64,000 nt of DNA from CAZNPL01 sp964574815 (lineage in GTDB: Bacteria > Planctomycetota > Phycisphaerae > UBA1845), in NCBI GenBank assembly GCA_964574815.1, contig CAZNPL010000038.1, positions 5,353 to 69,352 on the forward strand, given 5' to 3'. The position numbers were made by a program, and so were the translations under genes. This document shows, in pieces, positions 10,056-19,597 of this stretch. Each line of letters starts with the position of its first letter. Positions within the stretch are counted from its first letter, which is position 1. The notes beneath the pieces are model-generated. The model searched no databases. It saw only the letters and a program-made list of their open reading frames with translations, and was not told where the DNA came from.

Positions 10056-10448
10056 CGTAAACCGCGTGACGGGGCTGGAGCGAACCACTTCCCCGACCTT
10101 GGAAAAGTGCGGGCATGATAAACGGGCCAATAAAGAGCAACAACTACACTGTTATAAATTCACATGAAATACGAGAGCCTATCCCGGAACTGTTGATGCG
10201 TGCCACTGGCGGCCTGTGCGGGTCTTGCGGTGCTGGGGCAGGTGCCATGGGCAACATTGGTCTTGCCCGCTGGCAGGACCCGCGTCGCCCGTGCCGCCGG
10301 CGGACGGAGGAGACGCGCGGGCAAGCTCCGCCGCCGGTGGCGGCTCCGCTTGCCCATGGCACCCTCGCCAAACACGTACGGCTTCCGGCCCACGCACGCT
10401 GATGCACAAAGGGGCGAAGCCTGCTTGTCTGTTCAGGAGGGATGGGTT
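10056..10448. other. Divergent intergenic region between comEC and the HAD gene
   Basis: About 390 bp that must hold the promoters of both divergent genes. Around 10201-10370 it is occupied by a repeat structure (tgccactggcgg near 10200, then a 14-bp perfect inverted repeat listed separately), so promoters probably lie close to either gene start. No gene of its own is supported. Confidence 0.4.
10241..10363. repeat. Intergenic inverted repeat, ggtgccatgggcaa arms
   Basis: ggtgccatgggcaa at 10241-10254 is the exact reverse complement of ttgcccatggcacc at 10350-10363, 95 bases apart. The interior contains more complementary GC-rich pieces (gcccgctggcagg, ccgccggcgg, ccgccgccggtggcgg). A related structure with gccatgggcaac arms lies at 34024-34073, so this is a dispersed intergenic element. 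Confidence 0.75.
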
Positions 10449-11111
10449 ATGGAGGATCCGGGGTCTGTAAACGAGGCGGCCACGGCAGCCCCGAAAACGG
10501 GGAGTGATCGATTGAGCAACGTCGAGCAAGGGACCACACAACGAGCGGTCATTTTCGACCTGGACGGGACCCTCACCGTACCGGCCCTGGACTTCGATTC
10601 CATCCGCGCCGAGATCGGAATCGGCGACGGCTCGCCCATCCTCGAAGCGATGGTCGACATGAATGACGAAGCCAAGACTCGCGCCCAGGCCATCCTCGAC
10701 TACCACGAGCAGCGAGCGGCGGAGGAGTCCGTCCTTAACGAGGGAGCGGTCGAGACCGTCAACGAGCTCCGACGCCGCGGATTCGTGGTCGGCATCCTGA
10801 CCCGCAACGCCCGCCGCTGGACCAACGTCGTCCTGGAACGCCACGGCCTGACGGTCGACGGACTCCGCACCCGCGAAGACGGGCCCATCAAACCCGACCC
10901 CGCCGGCGTGCTCGAACTGTGCCGACGCTTCCGAGCCAATCCCGCCGAATCCTGGATGATCGGCGATCACGCCTTCGACATAAAGGCCGGTTCACAGGCA
11001 GGTCTGAAGACGGTCCTGATGATTGGACGAGGGCCGACACCACCTTTTGCCGACCAGGCCGATCACGTCATCCGCTCCCTGCGAGAGCTTCCAAGAGTCA
11101 TCGCGCCTTGA
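10449..11111 (+). CDS. HAD-superfamily hydrolase, phosphoglycolate-phosphatase-like
   Basis: ATG 10449 follows AGGAGG (10436-10441) and gives 220 residues; the frame is open further upstream but that part is repeat DNA. A later start at TTG 10513 is also possible. HAD motifs: I IFDLDGTLT, II ILTRN, III lysine in GPIKPDP, IV MIGDHAFDIKAG. A helical cap lies between motifs I and II. Such enzymes remove phosphate from small metabolites such as phosphoglycolate or sugar phosphates; substrate not identifiable. The stop is 34 bp from the convergent aminotransferase gene. Confidence 0.85.
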   Translation: MEDPGSVNEAATAAPKTGSDRLSNVEQGTTQRAVIFDLDGTLTVPALDFDSIRAEIGIGDGSPILEAMVDMNDEAKTRAQAILDYHEQRAAEESVLNEGAVETVNELRRRGFVVGILTRNARRWTNVVLERHGLTVDGLRTREDGPIKPDPAGVLELCRRFRANPAESWMIGDHAFDIKAGSQAGLKTVLMIGRGPTPPFADQADHVIRSLRELPRVIAP

Positions 11112-11145
11112 AAGATATACCTGAAATGAATGCGACGCTCGCTTT

Positions 11146-12309
11146 TCAGCGTCCCACGCCGACGCGCAGCTTTCGCAGCCGCGCACAACCTTCTTCGAGA
11201 TCTTCCATCTTCTTGGCGTAGCAGAAGCGAAGCTGCTGCCGGCCGTCGTCGGGATTCCGGTAGAACGCCGAGCCGGGCACGGCCGCCACGCCGACCTCGT
11301 CGAGAATCGACTCGGCCGCGTGCACGTCGTCGCGAAACCGTCCGGGCTCGAACGCGGCCAGCATGTAGTACCTTCCGCGGGGGACAAACGGATCAAACCC
11401 GATCTCCCGTAGCGTCGCGGCCAGCAGATCGCGCTTCGCGAGATAGTCGTCGCGCATGCGCTCGTAGTATTCGTCGGGCAATCCCAAGCCGGCCAGGATG
11501 CCGTACTGCAGCGGCGTCGGCGGACAGATGTTGAGTTGGTCGCTGACCACGCCGATCTTGTCGCACAGCTCGGCCGGCGCAACCGCGTAACCGATACGCC
11601 AGCCCGTCACCGCGTACGTTTTCGAGGCCCCGCTGATTGTCACCGTGCGTCCCTCAGCATCGGGCAGCCGACCGGCACTGACGTGCGGCACGTCGTGCGT
11701 GATGTACTCGTAAATCTCGTCGGTGACGATCATCGCATCGTGCTGACGAGCCAGTCGAGCAATCTCTGCAAGCTCCGCCTCGGAGAACACTTTGCCGCTC
11801 GGATTGGCCGGCGTGTTCACCAGGATCATCCGCGTCTTCTCATTGAAGGCGGCCGCGAGCTCCTCCGACGAATACGCCCAATCCGGAGGCCGGGTATCGA
11901 CAAACCGAATCGTCGTCCCGAACAGTCGGAGCACGTTGACGTGGTAACTGTAGTAGGGCGAAAAGACGATCACCTCGTCGCCGGGATCGATCAGGCTGAG
12001 GACCGCACACGTAAACGCCCCGGCGGTGCCTACCGTCACGGCGATCTCGTTCTCTGGGTCGGCCTTGATTCCGTTGAAACGCTGCATCTTGTCGGCGATG
12101 GCCGCTCGAAGCTCGGCCAGCCCGCGCATGTGCGTGTAGGCTGCGTGATCGGCATCAATGGCCTTTTGGGCCGCTTCCTTGACCGCGTCCGGCGCCGGCT
12201 GGTCGCAAACTCCCTGTGAAAGGTTGACCCCTCCGACGGCCGCACACGCCGCCGAATAACGCCGAATCCCGGACTGCTTAAGGTCGGTGACACGTCTGGC
12301 AAATTGCAA
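11146..12309 (-). CDS. PLP-dependent class I/II aminotransferase
   Basis: A 387-residue fold-type I aminotransferase close to aspartate-type family members. The PLP lysine is in SGASKTYAVTGWRIGYA, with the Asn of VNTPANPSGKVFS, the Asp-x-x-Tyr of IVTDEIYEYI, and the substrate-binding Arg near the C-terminus (LRFCYAKK). The amino donor and acceptor cannot be set from sequence; aspartate, alanine or kynurenine-type substrates are all possible. It is convergent with the HAD gene and stands alone, with a long upstream region. Confidence 0.85.
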   Translation of the reverse strand: MQFARRVTDLKQSGIRRYSAACAAVGGVNLSQGVCDQPAPDAVKEAAQKAIDADHAAYTHMRGLAELRAAIADKMQRFNGIKADPENEIAVTVGTAGAFTCAVLSLIDPGDEVIVFSPYYSYHVNVLRLFGTTIRFVDTRPPDWAYSSEELAAAFNEKTRMILVNTPANPSGKVFSEAELAEIARLARQHDAMIVTDEIYEYITHDVPHVSAGRLPDAEGRTVTISGASKTYAVTGWRIGYAVAPAELCDKIGVVSDQLNICPPTPLQYGILAGLGLPDEYYERMRDDYLAKRDLLAATLREIGFDPFVPRGRYYMLAAFEPGRFRDDVHAAESILDEVGVAAVPGSAFYRNPDDGRQQLRFCYAKKMEDLEEGCARLRKLRVGVGR

Positions 12310-13074
12310 CTTGGTGACCCCCTCGTAACGGTGTCTTCCCTTGAATCTTTAAGCTCCGGCTTCCGATAGGCGCATTATTACCGAAGAAAGGTCCCTTTGA
12401 CCAGCGTATGCGATGCCCACGCGTGCGCGGGCATGCCATTGAACCGGGGCTGACGGCTGCAACGGCCGTCTTCTGCGTGTGTCGGCAGGTCGATTCGGGC
12501 GGCGCAGACGGGAACGGCGGGCAAGACCGCGCAAGCCGACCGGGGCCCCAAGGTCCACTCCACTCACCCCTGTGAGATTGGGAACACCCGGTCGGCATTT
12601 TCTCGAATGCGGCGGACCCGCAACGCCAATCGCCGGCTCATCCCCGTTCGCCCCTTCGGAAAGCACCAGCCACCGGTACTACGGTGCTGGATCGCCGCCG
12701 TGCGGTGTATGAACCGGTGCCGGCGCGCACTCTGGTCAGAGCGGCCTTTCGATCGGCCGCCGCTGACGGCGCACCGCCCCACGTCGGCAGTCACGCCATC
12801 CAGGTCGCGGCCGCGCTTCGAGAACGCGGTATTCACGCTATGTTGGTAAGAATGCCGTTCTCACGGCCTTGGAGACAACCCCTACCGCCCCCCAGCGGTT
12901 GACCCCACATCCGATAGTACGCACGCACAAGCGTCAAATCCACCACCTTACCGATATCGTGCGCCGACCCGACCGGCCTGCCGGAATCTCACGTACAGGC
13001 GGGCGTTCGCTCATTGCCATAACGCTCGTAATGACCGATGATGGAAAGTGGCAGCCGAAGGGGAGTAATCCAAC
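12310..13074. other. Long intergenic region upstream of the aminotransferase and the COG4324-like gene
   Basis: About 765 bp between divergently transcribed genes. No reading frame with a credible protein was found on either strand. A short inverted repeat, atgccc (12413-12418) and gggcat (12429-12434), sits ~110 bp upstream of the aminotransferase. gaaggggag just before 13075 is the ribosome binding site of the next gene. Confidence 0.4.
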
Positions 13075-14154
13075 GTGCACAAAACAAGCGGCATGACAAA
13101 GAACGGTGCGGTTCTGCTGTTGCTGGCACTTGCGGGCGGATGCGGACCCGACCTGCTCTACCTGCCCATGTTGGCGGCAGGCCAACTCGGAGCCATTGTC
13201 AACAGCATGCCCATCGACGCAGCCCTCGCCGGCGACACCCTGACGTCCGAAGAGCGAGCCAAGCTGGAACTCATCGTCGACGCCCGAGAATACGGCATCC
13301 AGACTATCGGCCTCGATGCCGGCCACAGCTTCACCACCTTCGTCGACACAACCGATGCATTGCAGGCGTACAATGTCTCGGCCTCACACAAAGACCGCTT
13401 CGAAGCCGTAACCTGGACCTTCCCCATCGTCGGCACTTTTCCCTATCTCATGTATTTCGATGCCGACCAAGCGGAGCACCAGGTCGAGTTCCTCGCAGAG
13501 CGCGACTACGACGTGTTCATGTATGAAGTCGACGCCTACAGCACCATGAACACGATCCCCAATCCCGTCCGCTCCACGATGCTGCGGCGATCGGACTTCT
13601 CATTGGTCGAAACCGTCATTCACGAGATGCTCCACGACACCGTCTGGAAGGCGAACGCCACCACCTTCAACGAAAGCCTGGCCACGTTCGTCGGCCGCGC
13701 CGGCGCCGTCGCCTATTTCCGCGATCGCTTTCCGGATCAGCCCGAACTCGTCGAGCAGGCCATCGCGCGCAACGAAGACTCCGACCGGTACAACGCCTTC
13801 ATCTTTGAGCTCTACGCCGGACTCGACGCGTTCTACATCTCCGATCGCACGAGCGAGGAAAAGATCGCCGGCCGCGAGGACATTGTGCAGGCCGCCCGCG
13901 AGCGATTCGCCCGGGAAATCCAGCCGCTGATGAACTTTCCGGAAAACTACGACTGGGTCGAATACCTGCCGGCCAACAACGCGTGGCTGCTGGGCAACTA
14001 TCGCTACAATCTCGACCTCGAGAGCTTCGAGCAGGTCTACCAACTCACCGGAGAAAACTGGGAACTCGCCCTGGACGTCTTCGAAGACGCATCCCGCGCC
14101 GCCGATCCTTACGCCTACCTGCGAGCCTGGGTTGATACGTCGCAAGCCCCCTGA
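13075..14154 (+). CDS. Putative lipoprotein aminopeptidase (COG4324-like)
   Basis: A 359-residue protein from GTG 13075, with GAAGGGGAG about 8 bases upstream; ATG 13093 is an alternative. The N-terminus is a lipoprotein signal with lipobox LAGGC, so it is probably outer-membrane or periplasmic. The core holds VIHEMLHDTVW, a HExxH zinc motif, followed by FNESLATFVGR, whose Glu is a likely third ligand. YGIQTIGLDAG in the N-terminal part also fits the putative-aminopeptidase family COG4324. Catalysis and substrates in this family are poorly known. Confidence 0.75.
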   Translation: MHKTSGMTKNGAVLLLLALAGGCGPDLLYLPMLAAGQLGAIVNSMPIDAALAGDTLTSEERAKLELIVDAREYGIQTIGLDAGHSFTTFVDTTDALQAYNVSASHKDRFEAVTWTFPIVGTFPYLMYFDADQAEHQVEFLAERDYDVFMYEVDAYSTMNTIPNPVRSTMLRRSDFSLVETVIHEMLHDTVWKANATTFNESLATFVGRAGAVAYFRDRFPDQPELVEQAIARNEDSDRYNAFIFELYAGLDAFYISDRTSEEKIAGREDIVQAARERFAREIQPLMNFPENYDWVEYLPANNAWLLGNYRYNLDLESFEQVYQLTGENWELALDVFEDASRAADPYAYLRAWVDTSQAP

Positions 14155-14416
14155 ATGCCCGCAGCCCTAAGGCGCCTTCGCGGTCACCGTCACCCTGGAC
14201 CCTCACCCGGAACCGTGGATGGATGCTACTGGCGGCTTGTCCGCCAATGTTTCGCGGCCTTATTGGGACAGGTTTTACCGGCGGAATCCGGTCATCAATT
14301 GTCTCGAGAACGCGGTCTCGGCGCAGGATTGTCTTGACCCCGCGAGACCTTCCTTCTTACGCGCGAAGCGTGATTCGGGAGGGAGCCTGTCGCAGGAAGA
14401 GCTGAGTTACACGGTC

Positions 14417-16462
14417 ATGAATTCATACCGATCCATGCGAGCACTCACTTGGATGGCAACGCTGCTTCCGACGGCCGCCGCCGATCCGATGTCGGCGTAT
14501 GCGTCAGACGCGGCCTCACCCAGCGGCGATGACGCGCTCGTTGATCCGTACCGGCCGGAGGCCCCGGACGACCCACCCATGCGCGTGCGACCGGCGCTGC
14601 GCCCCGAGCGCCTTGCCGTGCAACGCTCCGTCTGGATGCGAGGCCCGTATCAGAGTATCCAGGTCAACGTCGACGCCGACGGCAACAACATCCCCGGCGA
14701 CGCGGCCAACGAACCCTCGATCGCGATCGACCCGACCGACCCCGATCGCATGGTCATCGGCTGGCGGCAGTTTGACACAATCCTCTCCAACTTCAGACAG
14801 GCGGGCTGGGCCTACAGCCACAACGGCGGCGAAGAGTGGACGTTCGTCGGCGTGCTCGAGCCCGGCATCTTCCGCTCGGACCCCGTTCTTGAAGCCGATT
14901 CAACCGGCCGCTTCTACTACTTGAGCCTCAGCGTCCCGGCGAACAATGTGTTTCGCTGCGACGTTTTCAGATCAGACGACGGTGGTGTCACCTGGCCGGT
15001 GAAGACGTCGGCCTTCGGCGGAGACAAACCGTGGATGGTGATCGACCGGACGGGAGGCATCGGCGAGGGCAACGTCTATGTCAAATGGCAGTCGTTCTTC
15101 AACTGCTGCGGGTTGAACACCTTTACGCGCTCCACCGACGCTGGCCTCTCCTTCGAGTTTCCTCGGGAGGTTCCGCTCGGCCCGACCTTTGGAACGCTGG
15201 ACGTCGGCCCGGATGGCGAAGTCTACGCCGCAGGCATCGAGGCCGTCACATCTCAAAACCCGAACAGTATCGTGATCGCCCGATCGTTCTCCGCTCAGAT
15301 CCCCAGCGGTTCGCCGACCTTCGAATTGCAGAGAAGAGTTGATCTCGGCGGTGTACAGCCCTTCGGCGGAAGGCCCAACCCGGACGGCCTGCTCGGCCAG
15401 ATTCAGGTCGCCACGGACCACTCCGGCGGCTCAACCCACGGCAACGTCTACATGCTGGCCTCGGTCAATCCCCCCGGCCCTGACCCTTTGGACGTGAAGC
15501 TGATCCGCAGCACCAACCAAGCGTTCTCGTGGAACGCGCCGGTCCGCGTCAACGATGACAATTTGAACAGCAACTGGCAATGGTTCGGAACGGTCTCGGT
15601 GGCGCCGACCGGTCGGATCGACGCGATCTGGAACGACACGAGAAACTCGGGGCAGGCCAACGTGTCGGAACTCTTCTATGCGTTCTCGACCGACGCCGGT
15701 GAAACGTGGTCACCCAACGTTCCTGTAAGCCCTTCATTCGACAGCCACGTCGGCTGGCCCGATCAACAGAAGCTCGGCGACTACTACGACATGATCTCGG
15801 ACGCCGCGGGTGCCAACATTGCGTACGCGGCCACGTTCAACGGCGAGCAGGACGTCTACTTCCTTCGCGTCGGCGATTGCGACGAGAACGGCATCCACGA
15901 CGGTATCGATCTCGAAAGCGGCGGCGAGGACTGCAACGAGAACTTCATCCTGGACTCGTGCGACATCGCATCGGGTACCAGCCAGGACGCCGACGGTGAC
16001 AGCCGGCCCGATGAATGCCGCACAGGCTGCGAAGCGGCGACCGAGGCCTTTCTTGGCGAGAATCTTGGCACAACGGTCGGCACCGTGCCGGACGGAGTCG
16101 AACCCTCGTGCAATCCGCAGGCAGCCGTCGCGACGTGGTTCCGATACACCGCTGTGTGCCCGGCCACGCACGAATTGACCACACTGCCAACCGGCACATC
16201 GGCGCAGGATACGGTCGTCGCCGTCTTTGATGCCTGCGACGGAGACGAGATCGCCTGCGACGACGACGGCGGTCCCGAGTTGCTCTCGCGGGTGACTTTC
16301 GACGCCACGCTGGGCGTTACCTATTTCGTTCGCGTTGCAACGCTGGGCTTCCAGACCGGCGAAGTGGTGTTGAACATCGATACGCTCGGCCGCTGTATTC
16401 GCGTCCGGCAATACGAGCCAGCCAAGGGAAGCCTGTCTCGGGAAGATCGCACCGGCAGATAG
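14417..16462 (+). CDS. Secreted BNR/sialidase-like repeat protein with Asp/Cys-rich module
   Basis: The frame is open from 14219, but bases before ~14400 carry the intergenic repeat (ctactggcggcttgtccgcc), so ATG 14417 or 14435 is preferred; both give a signal-like N-terminus (MRALTWMATLLPTAAADP). Residues ~70-480 contain beta-propeller style BNR motifs (SHNGGEEWTF, SDDGGVTWPV, STDAGLSF, STDAGETWSP). Residues ~488-535 match the Asp/Cys repeats of the 35-kb subtilase (DCDENGIHDGID, DCNENFILDSCDIASG). A final ~110-residue domain with paired Cys resembles a PPC-like beta-sandwich. Enzymatic activity is not established. Confidence 0.72.
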   Translation: MNSYRSMRALTWMATLLPTAAADPMSAYASDAASPSGDDALVDPYRPEAPDDPPMRVRPALRPERLAVQRSVWMRGPYQSIQVNVDADGNNIPGDAANEPSIAIDPTDPDRMVIGWRQFDTILSNFRQAGWAYSHNGGEEWTFVGVLEPGIFRSDPVLEADSTGRFYYLSLSVPANNVFRCDVFRSDDGGVTWPVKTSAFGGDKPWMVIDRTGGIGEGNVYVKWQSFFNCCGLNTFTRSTDAGLSFEFPREVPLGPTFGTLDVGPDGEVYAAGIEAVTSQNPNSIVIARSFSAQIPSGSPTFELQRRVDLGGVQPFGGRPNPDGLLGQIQVATDHSGGSTHGNVYMLASVNPPGPDPLDVKLIRSTNQAFSWNAPVRVNDDNLNSNWQWFGTVSVAPTGRIDAIWNDTRNSGQANVSELFYAFSTDAGETWSPNVPVSPSFDSHVGWPDQQKLGDYYDMISDAAGANIAYAATFNGEQDVYFLRVGDCDENGIHDGIDLESGGEDCNENFILDSCDIASGTSQDADGDSRPDECRTGCEAATEAFLGENLGTTVGTVPDGVEPSCNPQAAVATWFRYTAVCPATHELTTLPTGTSAQDTVVAVFDACDGDEIACDDDGGPELLSRVTFDATLGVTYFVRVATLGFQTGEVVLNIDTLGRCIRVRQYEPAKGSLSREDRTGR

Positions 16463-16489
16463 CCCATCGCCGACACTTACCGCGGCGCT

Positions 16490-17404
16490 CTATCGACGTC
16501 GATCGGACAGCCGAAACGTAATCAAGAGAAGCTGCAGGAACCCGGCTAACGCAAATCGGACAGCAGCGACGCGCGGCTCTTCGCCGAACATAGCCAGCAC
16601 ACCCCAGCCGGCAATGAACAGCGCCAGCATCTGCAGCAGCGTGGTAAGCAGGCGTGTAAGCGAGAAGTCTTCCTGAAACGAGTCGCGCTGCTGCCGCTCG
16701 AGCAGATTGCGAATATCGGTCAGCAGCACTTCGGCCCGTGCGCGGGGTTCCGGCTCCGCCGTTTCCTCGTGACGATCGATCCGAGCAGGTGGCGGCTCGG
16801 GAGCCGGGATGGCAGGGGAGTCGTCCGGCGTCGCACCCGGTTTTGTGTCCTTCCCCTCGATGATCGAAACGGCGTCCAGCAACGTCGTGGCAGTTGCAGT
16901 CGGCTCCACGCGGCCTTCGTGGAACGCTTCGCCGTTGGCCGTGATCAAGATCGTGCGGCAACCCGCCGCCTGACCCGCCTCGATGTCCCGGGCGCTGTCG
17001 CCGACCATCCACGACTTTTCAAGGTCGAGATCCAGGTCCTTGGCCGCTTTTACAAGCATTCCCGGAGCGGGCTTGCGCAGATCGCTCTCTCTTCGGTAAG
17101 CTTCGACCGTCGCCTCGGGGCCGTCCAGAAAGGGACAGTAATAAATGCCGTCCAGGTAGGCGCCCCCGGCGGCCAGAAGCTGCTGCAGGCGATCGTGAAT
17201 CTCGTCGAGCCGTGCTTCGTCGAAGTAGCCGCGGGCAACACCCGACTGATTGCTGGCCACTACCACGCGATAGCCCGCGTTCCTCAGCCTTCGTACAGCC
17301 TCGATCGCCCCGGTGACCAGGGTCACCTTGTCCGGATGGTCGATGAACCCCGCATCGACCACGAGCGTGTCGTCACGATCCAGAAACACAGCCGGCTTTG
17401 TCAT
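16490..17404 (-). CDS. GmhB/histidinol-phosphatase-like HAD phosphatase with C-terminal membrane segment
   Basis: ATG 17404 gives 304 residues starting MTKPAVFLDRDDTLVVDAGF, the D-x-D-x-T motif of the GmhB/HisB-N phosphatases. Other motifs: VVVASNQSGVARG, LRKPAPGM and MVGDSARDIEAGQAAG. The Cys-rich zinc loop of typical GmhB is reduced to one Cys (YYCPFLDG). Residues ~195-304 are an added part: a Pro/Ala-rich linker, a short coiled-coil-like stretch and two hydrophobic helices (~258-274 and 283-298). In heptose synthesis GmhB removes the 7-phosphate; lpxK in the same gene run makes an envelope role plausible. Confidence 0.72.
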   Translation of the reverse strand: MTKPAVFLDRDDTLVVDAGFIDHPDKVTLVTGAIEAVRRLRNAGYRVVVASNQSGVARGYFDEARLDEIHDRLQQLLAAGGAYLDGIYYCPFLDGPEATVEAYRRESDLRKPAPGMLVKAAKDLDLDLEKSWMVGDSARDIEAGQAAGCRTILITANGEAFHEGRVEPTATATTLLDAVSIIEGKDTKPGATPDDSPAIPAPEPPPARIDRHEETAEPEPRARAEVLLTDIRNLLERQQRDSFQEDFSLTRLLTTLLQMLALFIAGWGVLAMFGEEPRVAAVRFALAGFLQLLLITFRLSDRRR

Positions 17405-17648
17405 CGGCCGCAGATCCGCCGGTTTACCGGGCTCCAGCATCGGCATCGCATGCCGCTGGCCGAACCCTTCACCCAACAACCCCTTTCCGCGCCAAAGAGA
17501 TTACCCCGAATCGTGCTGTAGACAAGCCTTTTCTCGACAACGCGGGTCAGAAGAGCGTGATCGTTCAGCCGGCGGGCATGCGGTGTCGGGTGCCACGGGG
17601 AGCCTGCCCGCTCGTGTTTTCCCTGGGATAGCCAGCCACGCAGAACGG

Positions 17649-18404
17649 TCATCGACCACCACGAACCTCCCGTGCCACCCGCAGATTCTCGCGCATATGC
17701 TCGAGATCCAGCCCCCCGATCACCATGCTGTTCACTTGCCCGTGGGACAGAACAAACCGGATCGCGTCCTCCGCCGGCAAATGCCCGGCGGCCAGCCCTT
17801 TCTTGACGACGACGTTGACACCACCGGCAGCGGCGTCGGAGATAAACGGCTCCAGCGCACGATTCTCCATATGGTACTCGACCATCACGGCGTCGGCCCA
17901 TGACAGGCACGCGCGGAACGCCGCATTGGTATACCCGGAGAAACCGATCCGGCGCACCAGCCCCTCATCTCGCAGCGCCTGCAACGTCGGAACAGCGTCC
18001 GTCTCCTCAATGATCCGCAAATCATCGCGCGAGCAATGAATGAAAACCAGATCGAGCACATCGGTTGCCAGCCGCCGAAGGCTCCGCTCCACGCTGCTTC
18101 GAACGCCCCGCGACGAGAAATCATGCCGCGATCGCCCGGCCTCAAATTCCTCACCCACCTTGGTCGATACAAAACACTCGTGATAACGATGCGCGATCGC
18201 CCGACCGACCCGCTCCTCGCTCAAGCCATACGCCGGGGCCGTATCGATGTAGTTGATCCCCAGGTCCAGAACTCCGTTGAGCAACCGGCCCGCGCTTTGC
18301 TCATCGGGCAGATCATAACCGGACGGATACTTGATCCCCTGATTGCGCCCGATCTTGAACGCACCGAAACCGATCGGCGTCAGATTCAATCCACCCGGGT
18401 CCAT
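17649..18404 (-). CDS. Aldo/keto reductase family oxidoreductase
   Basis: About 251 residues from ATG 18404, overlapping the end of the FAD oxidoreductase gene by 19 bp. The catalytic tetrad of the AKR barrel can be seen: Asp and Tyr in IDTAPAYGLSEERVG, Lys in VSTKVGEEF, His in FIHCSRDD. The C-terminal AKR part (MVIGGLDLEHMRENL) is typical of small bacterial AKRs that use NAD(P)H. Substrate unknown. It is cotranscribed with lpxK and the FAD gene. Confidence 0.85.
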   Translation of the reverse strand: MDPGGLNLTPIGFGAFKIGRNQGIKYPSGYDLPDEQSAGRLLNGVLDLGINYIDTAPAYGLSEERVGRAIAHRYHECFVSTKVGEEFEAGRSRHDFSSRGVRSSVERSLRRLATDVLDLVFIHCSRDDLRIIEETDAVPTLQALRDEGLVRRIGFSGYTNAAFRACLSWADAVMVEYHMENRALEPFISDAAAGGVNVVVKKGLAAGHLPAEDAIRFVLSHGQVNSMVIGGLDLEHMRENLRVAREVRGGR

Positions 18405-19597
18405 CGGTCGTTCAATTCCCACGGCGGCCGCGCAACACCAGGTCGTGGCCAATCGCCTGGAATCGGTGGAACATCCTCCGGCTCCGACGGCGAATCGAGC
18501 TTGGCCTGAACCAGCCGCGCAAGCTCCGGCGCCAAAGCGAGTTTCGTCGGCCAGGCTGTGATCACGTTACCTTCACAAAGTACCCGCGGATCGTCGGGCC
18601 GCGCTCCGGTCGCCGTTCGCCCCTCGGCCCGCTCGACGTGGTAAGTCGCCCATTCCGCGCCCGCAAGACAAACGTCCGGAAGCACCGCGGCCAACTCCGA
18701 CCGCGCACGGGTGAGTAACTCCGATTCCGTCATCGCTACGCCGTCCTCGGCAACCTGCCCGCCGATCTGCCAGACGCGGCGCCCTTGCGAATCATCGGCC
18801 GACGTAATCGTGACCCGCGTTCTCGCGCCGTCGACGCAATGCCCCCACAGCTCCGGCAGATCCCCGCGTACCATGACCATGTGCAACGGACGCCGCTGCA
18901 TCGCCTCGGTCTTGAGGCCGACCCGCTTGCGAAGCGCCGCGTTTCCATCGCCGGCAGTCAGAACAACACGTCGAGGCCGCAGCGCAAGCCGATCAGGGCC
19001 GTTTGCGTGGACAAAGCTGACCTGCTCAACGACCCCCGGCGACGACGTGATCAACTCGACGCCCTTAGGCGCCTCATGGTAAATCAACCGATCGCCCTGG
19101 CGATCGGCCAGGTCGCGGAGGAATGTCACCGGATCGATCACCTGTTCGCTGACCCGAAACACGTCGCCCGGACACGAAGCGAAGACGGCCGGCCGGTCGG
19201 GCGGTTCGAGCCGTGCCACTTCGGAACGAAGTCCGGCGCGCGCCCCGACCATGCCCGCTTTCGATCTCAGCGAGTCCGTACGCCACAAAGTACAGTAGTC
19301 GCTGTACACGCGTGTTTCGGCAAGCCGCGGCTCCCGCTCGCCCGCCAGGCACGCCCGCCACACGCCCGGCATCTCGCGGATCGCTTTCGCCGACCCCGTC
19401 AAAAGACCCGAAAGCGTGTACTTGAGCCCCCCGTGGATGATCCCCTGGGACGCCACGGTCTGCCCGGCGCCGAGCCCGTTGCACTCGGCCAGCACCACAC
19501 GGAAGCCTCCACGCCGCAGTTCATCAAGCAGCCACAGGCCGGCCGCTCCGCCACCGAAGATCAAGACGTCCAGATCAATGCGTTCCGCGGTGCTCAT
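18386..19597 (-). CDS. FAD-dependent oxidoreductase (DAO/glycerol-3-phosphate dehydrogenase-like)
   Basis: A 403-residue protein with an N-terminal dinucleotide fold LDVLIFGGGAAGLWLLDEL and the following GQTVASQGIIHGGLKY, which resembles the GlpD/DAO family where this loop contacts FAD. Another nucleotide-contacting strand is VVLTAGDGNAAL (~residue 210). The partner substrate is unclear. Its start overlaps the lpxK stop by 4 bp, and its end overlaps the aldo/keto reductase, so the three genes are tightly coupled. Confidence 0.75.
   Translation of the reverse strand: MSTAERIDLDVLIFGGGAAGLWLLDELRRGGFRVVLAECNGLGAGQTVASQGIIHGGLKYTLSGLLTGSAKAIREMPGVWRACLAGEREPRLAETRVYSDYCTLWRTDSLRSKAGMVGARAGLRSEVARLEPPDRPAVFASCPGDVFRVSEQVIDPVTFLRDLADRQGDRLIYHEAPKGVELITSSPGVVEQVSFVHANGPDRLALRPRRVVLTAGDGNAALRKRVGLKTEAMQRRPLHMVMVRGDLPELWGHCVDGARTRVTITSADDSQGRRVWQIGGQVAEDGVAMTESELLTRARSELAAVLPDVCLAGAEWATYHVERAEGRTATGARPDDPRVLCEGNVITAWPTKLALAPELARLVQAKLDSPSEPEDVPPIPGDWPRPGVARPPWELNDRWTRVD

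Noticed and set aside
14219..14416. 66-codon N-terminal extension of the BNR protein
   Set aside because: This stretch carries the intergenic repeat and the signal-like start is at 14417 or 14435.
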